Origin: Stachybotrys elegans
Lineage: Eukaryota > Ascomycota > Sordariomycetes > Hypocreales > Stachybotryaceae
Assembly (NCBI GenBank): GCA_020746835.1
Contig: JAGPNK010000004.1
Span: 1,488,001 to 1,552,000, forward strand
Length of the DNA: 64,000 nt
Reading direction: 5' to 3'
Part shown: positions 46,083-55,918 of the stretch, piece by piece
Layout: every line of letters begins with the position of its first letter
Position numbering within the stretch: the first letter of the stretch is position 1
Translations under genes and position numbers: made by a program
The notes under the pieces: model-generated
What the model was told of the DNA's origin: nothing
The model's input: the letters and a program-made list of their open reading frames with translations, nothing else
Database searches by the model: none

Positions 46083-46677
46083 GATACCAACAGTCAACAG
46101 TGTCAAGTAATGCAACATTCACTTGTTTGCCGAGGCTCCTGTTCAATTGTTTGCATTGCGCACTGATATTCTATACAAAACAACATGATTCTATAACAAG
46201 TGCATCTAGTAACACATCTAGTAGAAAGGAAAGGGGAAACAGTGTGCTGTGACAACCAACGACCTTTTCAAGCGCTGGAAAGTCTCGGAGGAGAAAAAAT
46301 CACAACAGAGAGGGAGGGGTAGTGCAAACAAAAGAAATGACAGACACAGAAGAAAAGGGAAGAAGAAAAAAGCCAAGAAAGAGAGAAAGAAGAAAGAGGA
46401 GAAGAGGAAAAAAAGGGAAAAAGCCACACAAAATTGGAACCACGGGAAAGTGGAAAAAGGATTCAAGGAACAGGCAGAAAGCAACCAAGTCTCGCCACAC
46501 CAATACGTGAGGAAGGGAAAAGAAGAAGAAGAAAAAAAGAGCACAGCCTCAACCACAAATTTGGGCTTCAAATGACAGTCTACTCTGTTGCCTGTTAGCC
46601 ATGTGCTTCGTTGCATGCTGGAAAAGAATTTGTGCGAACCTGTGTGTAAACCCTCAGAGCAGCGGGAACTTGAAAGA
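46083..46677. other. Purine-rich convergent region
   Basis: 0.6 kb between two 3' ends. From about 46265 to 46535 the plus strand is dominated by A and G (GAA, AAAG and GGAAG words). Open frames through it encode only Lys/Glu/Arg and are composition artefacts. Confidence 0.6.
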
Positions 46678-46893
46678 CTAATAGCAATAATGACAGACAG
46701 TCTCTCGCCTAGCAGGAACAAAGACGAGGCCGCTGCCATCACAGGCCTCGTGCCTGATGCGGATGCGGATGTTGCGCAGGTTGTAGCCTCGGTATCGGAC
46801 TCGAAGGTAGCCGCCGTTGCAGGAGCAATGCTCGTACCGGGCCCGCGTCTCGACAACGGTCCAGGCGCGGCGGTAGCAGGTAGTGCAACGCAT
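46678..46893 (-). CDS. Small cysteine-rich protein, DnaJ-type zinc-ribbon-like (71 residues)
   Basis: The short frame starts MRCTTCYRRAW and has cysteines at 3, 6, 23, 25, 51, 67 and 70. The pattern CxxC, CxC, then CDGSG and a final CxxC resembles the CxxCxGxG zinc modules of DnaJ and related small zinc-ribbon proteins. It is not an exact match. The centre is basic with alternating Arg (RYRGYNLRNIRIRIR). A 54-bp intron with a perfect TACTAAC branch and CAG acceptor lies in the leader (46954-47007), and a TATA box lies 235 bp upstream. That gene-like arrangement is my main support. The frame is open upstream too, giving up to 207 residues, but that would ignore the intron. Function unknown. 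Confidence 0.5.
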   Translation of the reverse strand: MRCTTCYRRAWTVVETRARYEHCSCNGGYLRVRYRGYNLRNIRIRIRHEACDGSGLVFVPARRETVCHYCY

Positions 46894-48293
46894 TTCGTCT
46901 TGATTTACGACTTGTCTTGGGGAGGGTGTGGTGGTTGGTAGTGTAGGTTGAAGCTGCGAATCTTGTGTTAGTAGAACTCCAAAAGAAACGGGAAGAGAAG
47001 ATCGTACAAAGTTTGACCGTTGAGTCGGTTGAAACGTCGAATCAGTGAAAGGAGTCTGCTCGTAGATTGAGAATCTCAGTTTGCGATGATGGGCTGAAGA
47101 TGAGGGCAGAGACGGGCCACTGGGTGTTTTATAGAGAAATGCTGCAGCCTGATCGATCTCAGCCACGAGAGAGCTGAGATGAGAGAGCCTTAAGCCGCAC
47201 CGCCGTCGGGTCGCGGCCATGGCCTGTGGCTGACTGGCCCAGGCCCGGCCTGATGGTTCACCATAGTCCAGTTCATGCGCATCATTTGATCGAAGAGTCA
47301 TAAGGGAGAAATACAGAAAAGGGGTGGTTTACATGGTGAATATGGATTTGTAGACCAGCACTGTCGCTTACACTTTCTGAGAAACCCCCGTTCTTTTACA
47401 CGCAAGTCCCAGAAATTTGCATGTACTTATAGAAGATATCTGATCGTGCGGGAGCCCCCACTGATGGATAAACAGCCGCTGCAAGGCATTGCAGAGAGAA
47501 CGGGTAGAACCGCCAGGCGGGGAGTCGAGGGGTGTGTGGGTGCGTATTGCAGTTGGTTGTTGGTTCGTCGAGGCACCACCACCACTGCAATCGATGCAAT
47601 CAATTAAATGGGCCCCGGCAAGCCCGTATCCCCTCCCATCTTTTGCGGCTCAGCCTCAGTGTGCGGTAATTCCACTTGGGTGGGTGGACGGATGTATGGC
47701 TTCACGTGGGGAGGCGAAGTCAACACCCTCCAAGTCCAAACACCCCCTGCATACAAGGCTGCAGACTGTTGGTTGTCATGCACGACATCGATCCAAGGTA
47801 AAATACGTGAGTCACGAGGGCATTTCTAGGCAAACCCTTGTTGGTTCCTGTACTTGGTTTGGCCCATTAACGTCATCTGCTATCCACCACTGCCCTCAGT
47901 TGCCACCGTCTTTATCAGATGTCATTGCAACTGTGCCGCACTCAGCACCGTCAGGCTCCAGGCCTCACAATGATGGACCGGGTACTGTAATTTGGAACAA
48001 AACTCATCTCCTCTCCATCTGGGGCTTGCCCTGCCTGTCGGTCAAGTCGGCCCAGTCACATGTGGGCAAAAGGTTAGCATTACATTGCAGTAAATGAATC
48101 GGAGAATTTTTGTGGGACAATTCTGATAGAATTAGAAGGGCAACAAGTGAAATGAAAAGGCTGCAAATAATCTACCGGCTCGATTTTCGTGCATTTCCCC
48201 TTTTCCTGCGAGAGTTTGCCTTCAAAGTCTGACCAGCACCAGGAAAGAAACGACAATCATGCTAATGACACACAATAGCTGCAGCGGCAAGGG
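46894..48293. other. Leader of the small Cys-rich gene and flanking intergenic DNA
   Basis: 46954-47007 is a probable leader intron on the minus strand (GTACGATC donor, TACTAAC branch, CGCAG acceptor). From 47134 to 48293 I see no gene. Confidence 0.45.
47128..47133 (-). promoter_or_regulatory. TATA box (minus strand)
   Basis: Reads TATAAA on the minus strand, 235 bp before the start of the 71-residue gene, with room for the intron-containing leader between. Confidence 0.45.
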
Positions 48294-49343
48294 TCATAGT
48301 TGCGTCTCCAAAGCGCCGCCAATATATCGAAAAGTGAGGCCCTTAACCATGCTGCCCCTTCTGTCAGGTTTGTCTAGGTGGATGTCGCATCGCACCACCT
48401 CGTACGCGCCCGTTTCGTAGTATCGGAGGGCGTCCTCGGCCTGTTGATCCAATACCAGGAAGCCATACCCATGAACCCGTCCTCCATCAAAATCATCGAC
48501 GAGGGCCTTGTATCTGCCTGCCCACGTCCCAAGGCGCCCACCCGTGATCCATGCTGATGTGAGAGAAATAGGGTGGTCAGGCCCTAGAAGACGGCCGAGG
48601 CGATCCTCGTCTGCTAGTGTGCCGTAGAAGAAGTACCACACAGGATATTCTTCGTTGGATGGCCGAGGAGGAGGAGGAGGAGAAGAAGAAGAAGAAGAAG
48701 AAGAAGAAGGCTTATTCTGGGGGAGTGTAGTATCAAGCCCCAAAGTCGGATAGGCTGTGTTAGAAGATAGATCCTTGCGGGCCCTCGAGATGGAGATGAT
48801 GGTCATTGAGCTGCGGTCTGGCAAGTTGCTAAGGAGCTTGACCTTGGCCTCGCCATCAATGACACCAAACAGCTCCGTCGCATCTCCCTCCCCGGTTTTG
48901 ATTGATGGAGGTGCCGAGAGCCCAGCAAGCTGCTGGAGGGCGGCGGCGTCGGGGATGCTACCTCCCAGCTTCACAAGATATGTGCACTCTGCAAGACCCT
49001 TGCGAGATGAAGAGGGGGGAGAAGAATGGGAGGAATTTTTCTTGTGCGCTTCAGATCGGCGGGATAGACATCGAGGAGACAAGCTGTATTCGTATGACTC
49101 CTTGTCAAATCCCAGGCTCCTCTTCTCCGTGCTGATTTCTTGCCACGCAGCGAGTGGCATGCATGTGCGTCCAAAATCAGCCCGCCAGTCACTGATTTCC
49201 TTAATGGCCTCCTCCTCAGTGAGGCCAAAGAGATGCTGCCACTGCTGCGTTTTCTCCTTGGGTATAATGACCTCAGAACATTCGAAGGGATCAAAGCAGG
49301 CAATGCTGTTAGCGAGGTCTTCACATGCTCGAAGTATATCCAT
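48294..49343 (-). CDS. Gamma-glutamylcyclotransferase-like (GGCT/AIG2 family) protein
   Basis: Single exon, 349 residues. The C-terminal third is a GGCT-like fold: WYFFYGTLADEDRL near 236-250 carries the YGTL substrate-binding loop. GGRLGTWAGRYKALVDD and VHGYGFLVLDQQAEDALRYYE follow, with the expected catalytic Glu at about 310. This family includes gamma-glutamylamine cyclotransferases and AIG2-like proteins; the substrate is unknown. The N-terminal 200 residues (DILRACEDLANSIACFDPFE...) are unlike GGCT and are shared with other fungal AIG2-like proteins as far as I recall. Between them a GAA microsatellite encodes nine Ser followed by five Pro. The chosen start follows a leader; the frame is open 37 codons further. 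Confidence 0.82.
   Translation of the reverse strand: MDILRACEDLANSIACFDPFECSEVIIPKEKTQQWQHLFGLTEEEAIKEISDWRADFGRTCMPLAAWQEISTEKRSLGFDKESYEYSLSPRCLSRRSEAHKKNSSHSSPPSSSRKGLAECTYLVKLGGSIPDAAALQQLAGLSAPPSIKTGEGDATELFGVIDGEAKVKLLSNLPDRSSMTIISISRARKDLSSNTAYPTLGLDTTLPQNKPSSSSSSSSSPPPPPRPSNEEYPVWYFFYGTLADEDRLGRLLGPDHPISLTSAWITGGRLGTWAGRYKALVDDFDGGRVHGYGFLVLDQQAEDALRYYETGAYEVVRCDIHLDKPDRRGSMVKGLTFRYIGGALETQL
48665..48710. repeat. GAG/GAA trinucleotide repeat inside the GGCT gene
   Basis: About fifteen GAG or GAA units on the plus strand; on the coding strand they give a Ser then Pro run in a linker. Length polymorphism is likely. Confidence 0.85.
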
Positions 49344-49730
49344 TTTGGTGATGGTAAGCGGAAGATGTAGAGGAGAACGATACAGGCTTGCTAGATCTTG
49401 AGAGTGTAGAGATTGCTTTATTCCTTCACGCCAGATACATGAGCGGCGTCGCATTCTTATACTTGGAAGCTTCTCATACGTTGGGCGCTCGACGCCACCA
49501 TCGCCATGGCAGCTTCTGGCCGATTGCAGTGACTGGGAAAACCTTTACACCCCCATGACTGCAGCCACAAGTTTATTTTAATTTTATTTTTATTTTTACC
49601 AAGAATGAACTCTGGATTTGATATCTGTTGGCAGAGGGGGCCTCGAAGTCACCAATCTTTATCACATTGGGGCACAAGATCAGGAATTCCCACAATATCA
49701 AGGGTTTCCGCCATAATAATCGATGAGCGC
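49344..49730. other. Border between core gene and accessory island
   Basis: 387 bp. T/A-rich around 49570-49600. No feature recognised. Confidence 0.35.
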
Positions 49731-50390
49731 CTACACTCCCAGCCGCGTCTCTTGCCTTGCTCGTTTCCTTCCGGCGAGGCTCTGTATTGTGTTTCTGGAA
49801 GACCTCCGCAGCAGCTTTCTTGCCGGAATTTCATTATCCAAAGCAGCGAGATGGTTTGCGGTGCTGTTATCCTCGTCGTCCTCCTCTGTTGTGCTTCCAT
49901 CCTCAAGGTAGCTCGGATTATTCTTTGGCTGTCCATCGTGGTCAGTCCATGATATCAAATACCGGAAGTCGAAACCATGTTTCAGCGGAGAATATATACC
50001 TGGGCTGTGAGAAATTCTTCCTCAACCCCGAAAGAGTAGGCCGGGTCTGCTGAACAGGGGGTTCGCTCTGGTCAGCAAAGACATCGACCTGCGCAACCTC
50101 TTGAATACTCGGGACTCCGCGCGATGCTTCGCATGAGGTTTCCTCTAGGTACTTATCGCCTGCCAACTCCTCCCAGAGAGGTGCAATCAGAATACCATAG
50201 AGATCGCATAGCTTGTCGGGTGTCAAGCTTGTGCCTTGGTTTGCCAAATTAGCCTCAATGGCAGTGAATGCCTCCTGTGAGACAAGATATGCCCGGGTCC
50301 ACCGAGGCGCCAGGTCGGGGTTCATCAGCTCCCCCAAGTCAACCTTATTCTTGTGAGAGTATGGGTGCTCTTTCGATCGGAGGAAAGAAT

Positions 50391-50499
50391 GTGGGATTTC
50401 CCGTTCGTGTGCCCCAATGGGATACAGACCAGTGACTTCGAGGAGGCCCCCTCTGACGATAAAGACAATATCAGATCAATAGATAACAATTGGTTAGAA
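50391..50499. repeat. 109-bp direct repeat, copy 1
   Basis: Matches 51773-51881 at 106 of 109 positions, same orientation, all three differences being transitions. In this copy the repeat lies after the SANT-like segment and its reading frame runs soon into a stop. Confidence 0.9.
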
Positions 50500-51772
50500 T
50501 CCTTCGGAGGATGGACCAGCTCCTCCCTTTCTAGAAAAGTTTTCAGGCTGTAAACAACGCTCCAGCGATATCGCCACACCCAGAGTCGCCATGTGGTCAT
50601 ACCCAAACCGGGTTGTCCGGTCAGGAGTTTGTGTAGCGCTTTGATGTGCTCTTCGCTTCTCTCGATTCCCTGCTGTCTCAAGCGAGAGATCAAAAAGCCC
50701 CAATCTATGCCGCGGGCGCAAACAGGATAGACTTGGTCGGCGTTGTCATTTACAGTGCCGATGACTGTCATAATCTCATCGGGAGTCCAACGAGTACTCC
50801 CCAGAAACACTTCAAAACGGCGATGCATCTGCTTGATAGGGAGTGCTTGGTTAAGACCATCTGAGGGCAGAGATGGCATTTCTTTAGGCCTGAGAACGTC
50901 CCCGAAAGTCGCACCCCATAACTTAGCAGTTTCGGCAGATTGGGGGTTTTTAGCGTTCCAAGATAGATCATTTCGATTGTCTCAATCAGAGACAGAAGAA
51001 AGCGAAGGTGCAGCGATGCCTGGTGCTCATTGCATCTAGGCCAAGGGAGTGTAGAGGATACATAGAGAAAGACCTCTTCAACATCCTCATCCGAAAGCTC
51101 CGTGTACATCCACTTGCGGGGCACCTTGGCCTGGATCAATTGGGGTTGTCTATGCTTACCGATCTCCGACAAATGGACATGGGCTCTATTTCGGATTCCC
51201 CAACAGCCGATACCAAACCCTGACGCTTTAGCTGCTTGGCCAACATAGGCTAAGTCATTCTTGGTGGACTCGGTTCTGCGACGGCCGTGGAGTAAGTAGG
51301 TGCCTATCACGCTTGGTATTTGGTTCTCTCCATCTCGTAGCGAATACTTTTCGAGTTGACCGAAGACATCCTCCCAACTGGTCTGACCTAGGGCGGAACG
51401 GTGTCGGAAGGTCTGCACATGCGGGTGTAGTAAAACACCAATGATTGCCTGTCGGGCAGCAGCAGTGTTGTTTGCTACTAACCAGCGGAAGACATTAGAG
51501 TTGAATGGGGACCGCTCGATTGTTGTCCAAGTCTGGGTTGACACCAAGTCAAAGATGCCATGAAAAATCTTCGCGAACCATTTATAGTGGCGGCAGATAT
51601 TCTGTTGAATGTTCTGAGGGTCTGCAGAGGTATAGAGTAATTAAATAAGCCTTGATGCAGGTCATAGTTGTAATTGTGAGGAATTCTTACACGAGCGTAG
51701 ATCCGGCGCCGGGCCTAAGGCTTGACACAAGTCATCCGTGATATCCTGCGCATCCTCGCTTGTAATGTGCGC

Positions 51773-51881
51773 GTGGGATTTCCCGTTCGTGTGCCCCAAT
51801 GGGATACAGACCAATGACTTCGAGGAGGCCCCCTCTGACGATAAAGACGATATCAAATCAATAGATAACAATTGGTTAGAA
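51773..51881. repeat. 109-bp direct repeat, copy 2
   Basis: Second copy, 1.27 kb from the first. Here it is inside a continuous open segment on the minus strand that splices onto the GIY-YIG part, so this is likely the original position. No terminal inverted repeats or target duplication seen. Confidence 0.9.
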
Positions 51882-52108
51882 AATTCGATTGAGTTTTCCA
51901 GCCACCGCAATTGGCCAGAAGCTTCCGTCGCGATGCCGCCGTGGCGTCGGGCGCGAGAAGCCTTCTGCGATGTGGCTTCGGCGAGTGATGCAGTCGGGCT
52001 TGCTGCGAGTGTTGTTAAAATAAAGGAAAGAAGAAAAGTATCTCGAATTTTCGATGCATCACCATGAAGTTTTGCCTGGTTGGGGCCCCACTCTTGCTTC
52101 CACGTATT

Positions 52109-53330
52109 ACGTAATTAGGAATGAGTGCTAAGTTTATGTACAGAGTACTAGGTACTCTACAAGTATATTCTGACCGTCAGGATGAACAACCACTTTCCGT
52201 CGTTTGCCTAGCAGAACTTGATGAAACCTTTTGGTCTTCGCCTTGGCACCTTTGATTGCCTATGTCTCCGCTACTCCCTTATTTTAGGTTGTACGTAGGT
52301 GGTGACCTAATTGCGTCTAGACTAGTCTCCTGATATACATTTATCCATTCCGCATTTCCTTTTGGGATTCTGCCGCTCGTACACATTCCAGCCTGAGTCC
52401 TCATTGGCCGGTAACACCGTAGGCCACTGTGCGGTTTAACATGAGTCGCGGTTGTATATAGATGGCATGCCTGGTCTCCACGGCGACAAGCCCGGACAAC
52501 GACTAACACACGTCTCGACTGACACCCCCCCACTCCCCTCTCATACTTCCATCCTCCAAAGCGTATAACGAAGCAACGATAAAAATCGTCATGTCTGGTG
52601 GACCATGTGCTTGTGCTTGTGAAACTTAGAATCCTGAGTGCTCTCAGTCGGGCCGGCCCTCTTTTTGTCGTCAGTGTCCGCTGAAATTACCAAATCGGGC
52701 AATGGCGGCCAATGACAGCAGACTCCGTCTCATATCGAACCTCGTACCCACGTGGCCCAAGGGGAAATGGACCGTGGCGTCTGGATGGACATGTCCCCGG
52801 CCGAGGGGTGCTGGCTGGCTCGTACGAACTGCTTGTCTACGGAGGTCTTAGCTCCCCATCTGATTGCACGTTTTACACCACATGACACACAACGTTTGTC
52901 TCGATCTTGGCAAATATTGGAAATTCTGGCGTTACTTTTCTTGTTTTGCAATTGCTCCTCGCCGGATGTCCCAGGTCCTCCTCTGTCCTGTGCATACACA
53001 CGTACATTGATACCCGGCGCCTGCTCATCGGCACATACTGCTTCTCAGCCCCCTTTTTTTACCCTTTTCCTTTGATTTCCTGTGTCCTTATGCGGCTAAC
53101 TTTTGGGTTTCTCCTGTCATTACTTCCACATACGCAGATAAATCTGCGGTTCTGTGCAAGAAAGAGAAAAAGCAAGAAGAAGAGTGATGACAAATGTGTG
53201 GCACAAAACATACAATTCCAATAGTATCCACCATATCCAGGATGCTAAGGCTGTCGAGATCCGCGGGTATGTGCAGAAGATTTGCGGGTTTCGACATAAA
53301 TCTTGTTTGAGATACTTGCTCACGCTATCC
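52109..53330. other. Intergenic region before acetolactate synthase 3' end
   Basis: 1.2 kb. No supported gene; the plus-strand frame at 52752-53075 has no motif. Confidence 0.4.
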
Positions 53331-55918
53331 TCATGAGCCGTAAAGACCGCCAGTTCGCTTCCGCATCAGGTCTTTTCGCGCCTTGTCCTTCTCTACGATC
53401 AAATACCCGTCAGAAATCGAAATCTTAGTCACGGCACAAGGGGTCATGACTCACCAGGATCCCAAACCAAAAACTCGTGAAGGCCCGCTCCGGCAGGAAC
53501 CATGGGAAGCAGCGGGAGCTTGCTGTCGGTGACGACGGAGAGGAGGGCTGGTCCGTCGGTGTTGATGAGCCACTCGAGGCTAGAGCGGACTTCCTCGGGC
53601 TTGGAGACTTCGCGAGCCTGGACACCCATGGCCTCTGACAACTTGACGAAGTCGGGATTCGTTAGATGCGCGTGTGCATAGCGATCTTCATAGAAAAGAT
53701 TCTGCCACTGCCCAATCATTCCACTCTCATCGTTGCGAATGATGATAACCTTGATGCCGATGTTAAACTGAGCAGCCGTGGAGAGCTCCGTTTGAGTCAT
53801 GCAGAAAGACGCGTCACCGTCAATGTCGATGACCAGAGCGTCAGGTCGCCCAGCCTATGCATTGTCAGTTAAAATTCATCCAAAGGTCATGCTCACGTAC
53901 CTTGCAGCCTATCGCAGCGGGCAGGCCGAATCCCATTGTTCCTGTATATAAAAGTTAGAAAGGTTGAAGAATTATGGTACTTGATAAGAATAGACGTACC
54001 GAGACCACCCGAGGTGACCATCTGCCCAGGCTTCGTCCATTTGAAGTACTGCGCAGCCCACATTTGCTACTCGAGGTTAGTTGGGAGTAATTCTGATAGC
54101 TTTTGAGAAAAACGCACGTGCTGTCCGACGCCAGTCGTTATGATTGTGTCTTGATCTCGTTGACTGGTCAGGTCGCTTAGCTCCTCAATGACGGTCTGGG
54201 GCTTGATGCGGCCATTGCCTCCAGGAGAGTCAGCTCGTTCATAGTGAGATAGAGGCCAACGCTTCTTCCAGTCGGATATCTTTTCAAACCACTGTTGCCT
54301 TTGCTCCATACTTATAGCAGTGAGCTTAGGCATGAGCAACTTGAGATTAGTAGCAACATCGCCCTCAATAGCCTCGGTTGACTGAACAACCTTGTTAATG
54401 TTCTTGGGCAAGATATCGAAGTGCACAATTCCTCCTCGCTTTTCAGCTGCTGCTGCCTTAGCCTCAGGTGCGAATTTTGAGACATTCAATGTCACACGGT
54501 CGTCAAAGCGAGCACCGAGGGCGATGATCAGGTCGGCATTCTGCATAGACATGTTTGCATAGGCAGTTCCATGCATACCCAGCATGTGAAGCGACTTTTC
54601 ATCTCGCTCATCAAATGCACCAAGGCCTTGAAGAGTTGTCGTAACGGGAATAGAGCACTTGTCAGCGAGCTCGCGAAGGAGCTCAGGCCCGCCCTCGGAC
54701 TGGACAATGCCCTGACCAGCGTAGATGATGGGTTGCTTGGCGATCTTGATGAGCTCTGCAACACGGCCGAGGGACGCATCGAGATGCTTCTTATTGATTT
54801 GGTTGGCAGCATAAGAGGCGGCGCTGGGAAGCAGGGGCAGGCTGGGTTCTATCGGGATAGCCTTTCTTAGTATGCCAGCGGTGATATCCTTGGGAAGGTC
54901 GACGAGAACAGGACCGGGGCGACCCGAGGTGGCGATCTGAAAGGCTTCGTTGATGCGACGCGGAAGCTCAGCAATACTGCGTACGAGGCAGCTGTACTTG
55001 GTGGCAGGGGCGCTGATGTTGACGATATCGGCTTCCTGGAAAGCATCCGAGCCAATGGCCGTCGTTGGGACTTGGCCGCTGAAGACGACAAGAGGCGTGC
55101 CATCCATCAGGGCATCCTGCAGCGAAGTAATCAAATTCGTACCTCCCGGCCCCGACGTGACGAGAACCACTCCAGGTTTTCCAGACGATCGAGCGTATCC
55201 TTGGGCCATACTTCACCAGGATGTTAGCAAGCTAGCAGAGTGGACGGGTTAAACGAAACGAAACATAGAGAGAGTGAGGCTTACTGTCCTGCTCCCTGCT
55301 CGTGCCTTGGCACAACGAAGTCGAAATATTTTGAGTTATAGATTGCGTCAAACACGGGAAGGATAGCACCTCCGGGGTAGCCAAAGATCTGCTTTACATC
55401 GTGTCGGCGCATCATCTCGTGGAAGATCTCGCCACCGGTTTTTCCGATGAACCTGAAGGAAAGACATCAGTAGATGTACTCGGCAGAGAAAAGGCTCACG
55501 GTTTTGAGAGCGCAGGGGGGGTTCTTACGACTCGTCCATCTCGGGTTTGGAGGGGTTGACGAGAGGCTGGACATGGCTGCGGGATTCGGGCTCGACGTTG
55601 AAGGCGGGGCTCGGGACGGGGCGAACCTGACTGGCAGGATGTTAGCAATTGATGGCAGAGCGGACGGGTTTAAAACGAAACGAAACGATGCCAATTGAAG
55701 CGTGGCGTGACCGGCCACGACCGAGGTGTTGCGGATGCCAAGGCACAAGCACAAGCGGGGAAATGGGCAGAGACTTACGGCGCGGCAGACGTAGAAGCAG
55801 TCAGCTGCCTTTTCTGTGTCGAAGGCACCTTGACGGCTGTGGGCGGCGTCACGGTGGTAAAGGCCCTCGCCTGGCCAAGGGCGCGGAGGGCCTTTTTCGC
55901 AGGGCGATTTCGGAGCAT
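53331..55918 (-). CDS. ILV2: Acetolactate synthase catalytic subunit, divergent copy
   Basis: Eight exons on the minus strand (55918-55779, 55630-55529, 55452-55285, 55210-54118, 54066-54000, 53941-53901, 53854-53455, 53392-53331) give 690 residues. The TPP/FAD enzyme makes acetolactate and acetohydroxybutyrate for Val, Leu and Ile in mitochondria; residues 1-45 look like a presequence. Domains are in order: GGEIFHEMMRRHDVKQIFGYPGGA, the TPP glutamate in RHEQGAGH (E132), SGRPGPVLVDLPKD, GARFDDRVTLN, GDASF and the herbicide-site Trp in GQWQNLFYE. From memory of fungal Ilv2, some nearly fixed stretches differ: GPGGTNLITSLQDA for GPGATNVVTPMQDA, NISAPATKYSCLV for GISRSCTKWNVMV, and RNDESGM for NNEEQGM. 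This suggests a paralogue rather than the housekeeping gene, but catalysis looks intact. Confidence 0.9.
55217..55264. repeat. Shared intron sequence, copy in intron 3 of the synthase gene
   Basis: This stretch of the third intron (55211-55284) matches part of the first intron: the branch-site end GTTAGCAA, then GCAGAG, GGACGGGTT and AAACGAAACGAAAC (plus strand) occur in the same order with small gaps. Confidence 0.8.
55635..55686. repeat. Shared intron sequence, copy in intron 1 of the synthase gene
   Basis: Partner of 55217-55264, within the first intron (55631-55778). The copies agree at most positions and include the branch site, so both introns' 3' halves derive from one sequence. Confidence 0.8.

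Larger units (their letters stand above)
49731..52108 (-). pseudogene. Broken gene with GIY-YIG-like and SANT/Myb-like segments
   Basis: Minus strand. Part 1, about 52108-51691, is an open segment ending ITSEDAQDITDDLCQALGPA. It splices (T|GTAAGA to GCAG, 51690-51622) in frame to PQNIQQNICRHYKWFAKIFH. Next comes a GIY-YIG-like pattern: VIGTYLLHG, LAYVGQA and GIRNRAHVHL, the last with the Arg and His of that fold. At 50942-50951, in an A5C5 run, the frame shifts: the continuing sequence AETAKLWGATFGDVLRPKE is in another frame, with a stop just before it. Then comes a SANT/Myb-like segment (TRWTPDEIMTVIG, DWGFLISRLR), a 109-bp repeat, another frame change near 50350, and DKLCDLYGILIAPLWEELAG. 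A basic tail (RKLLRR, RKRARQ) is in a possible last exon. No start codon was found. Neither domain call is tested by search. Confidence 0.6.

Noticed and set aside
46218..46856. Minus-strand Phe/Ser/Leu-rich frame through the purine tract
   Set aside because: Composition artefact of a pyrimidine-rich strand.
8385..49343. Secondary-metabolite gene cluster
   Set aside because: No polyketide synthase, NRPS, terpene synthase or cluster regulator; genes are unrelated housekeeping or single-function.
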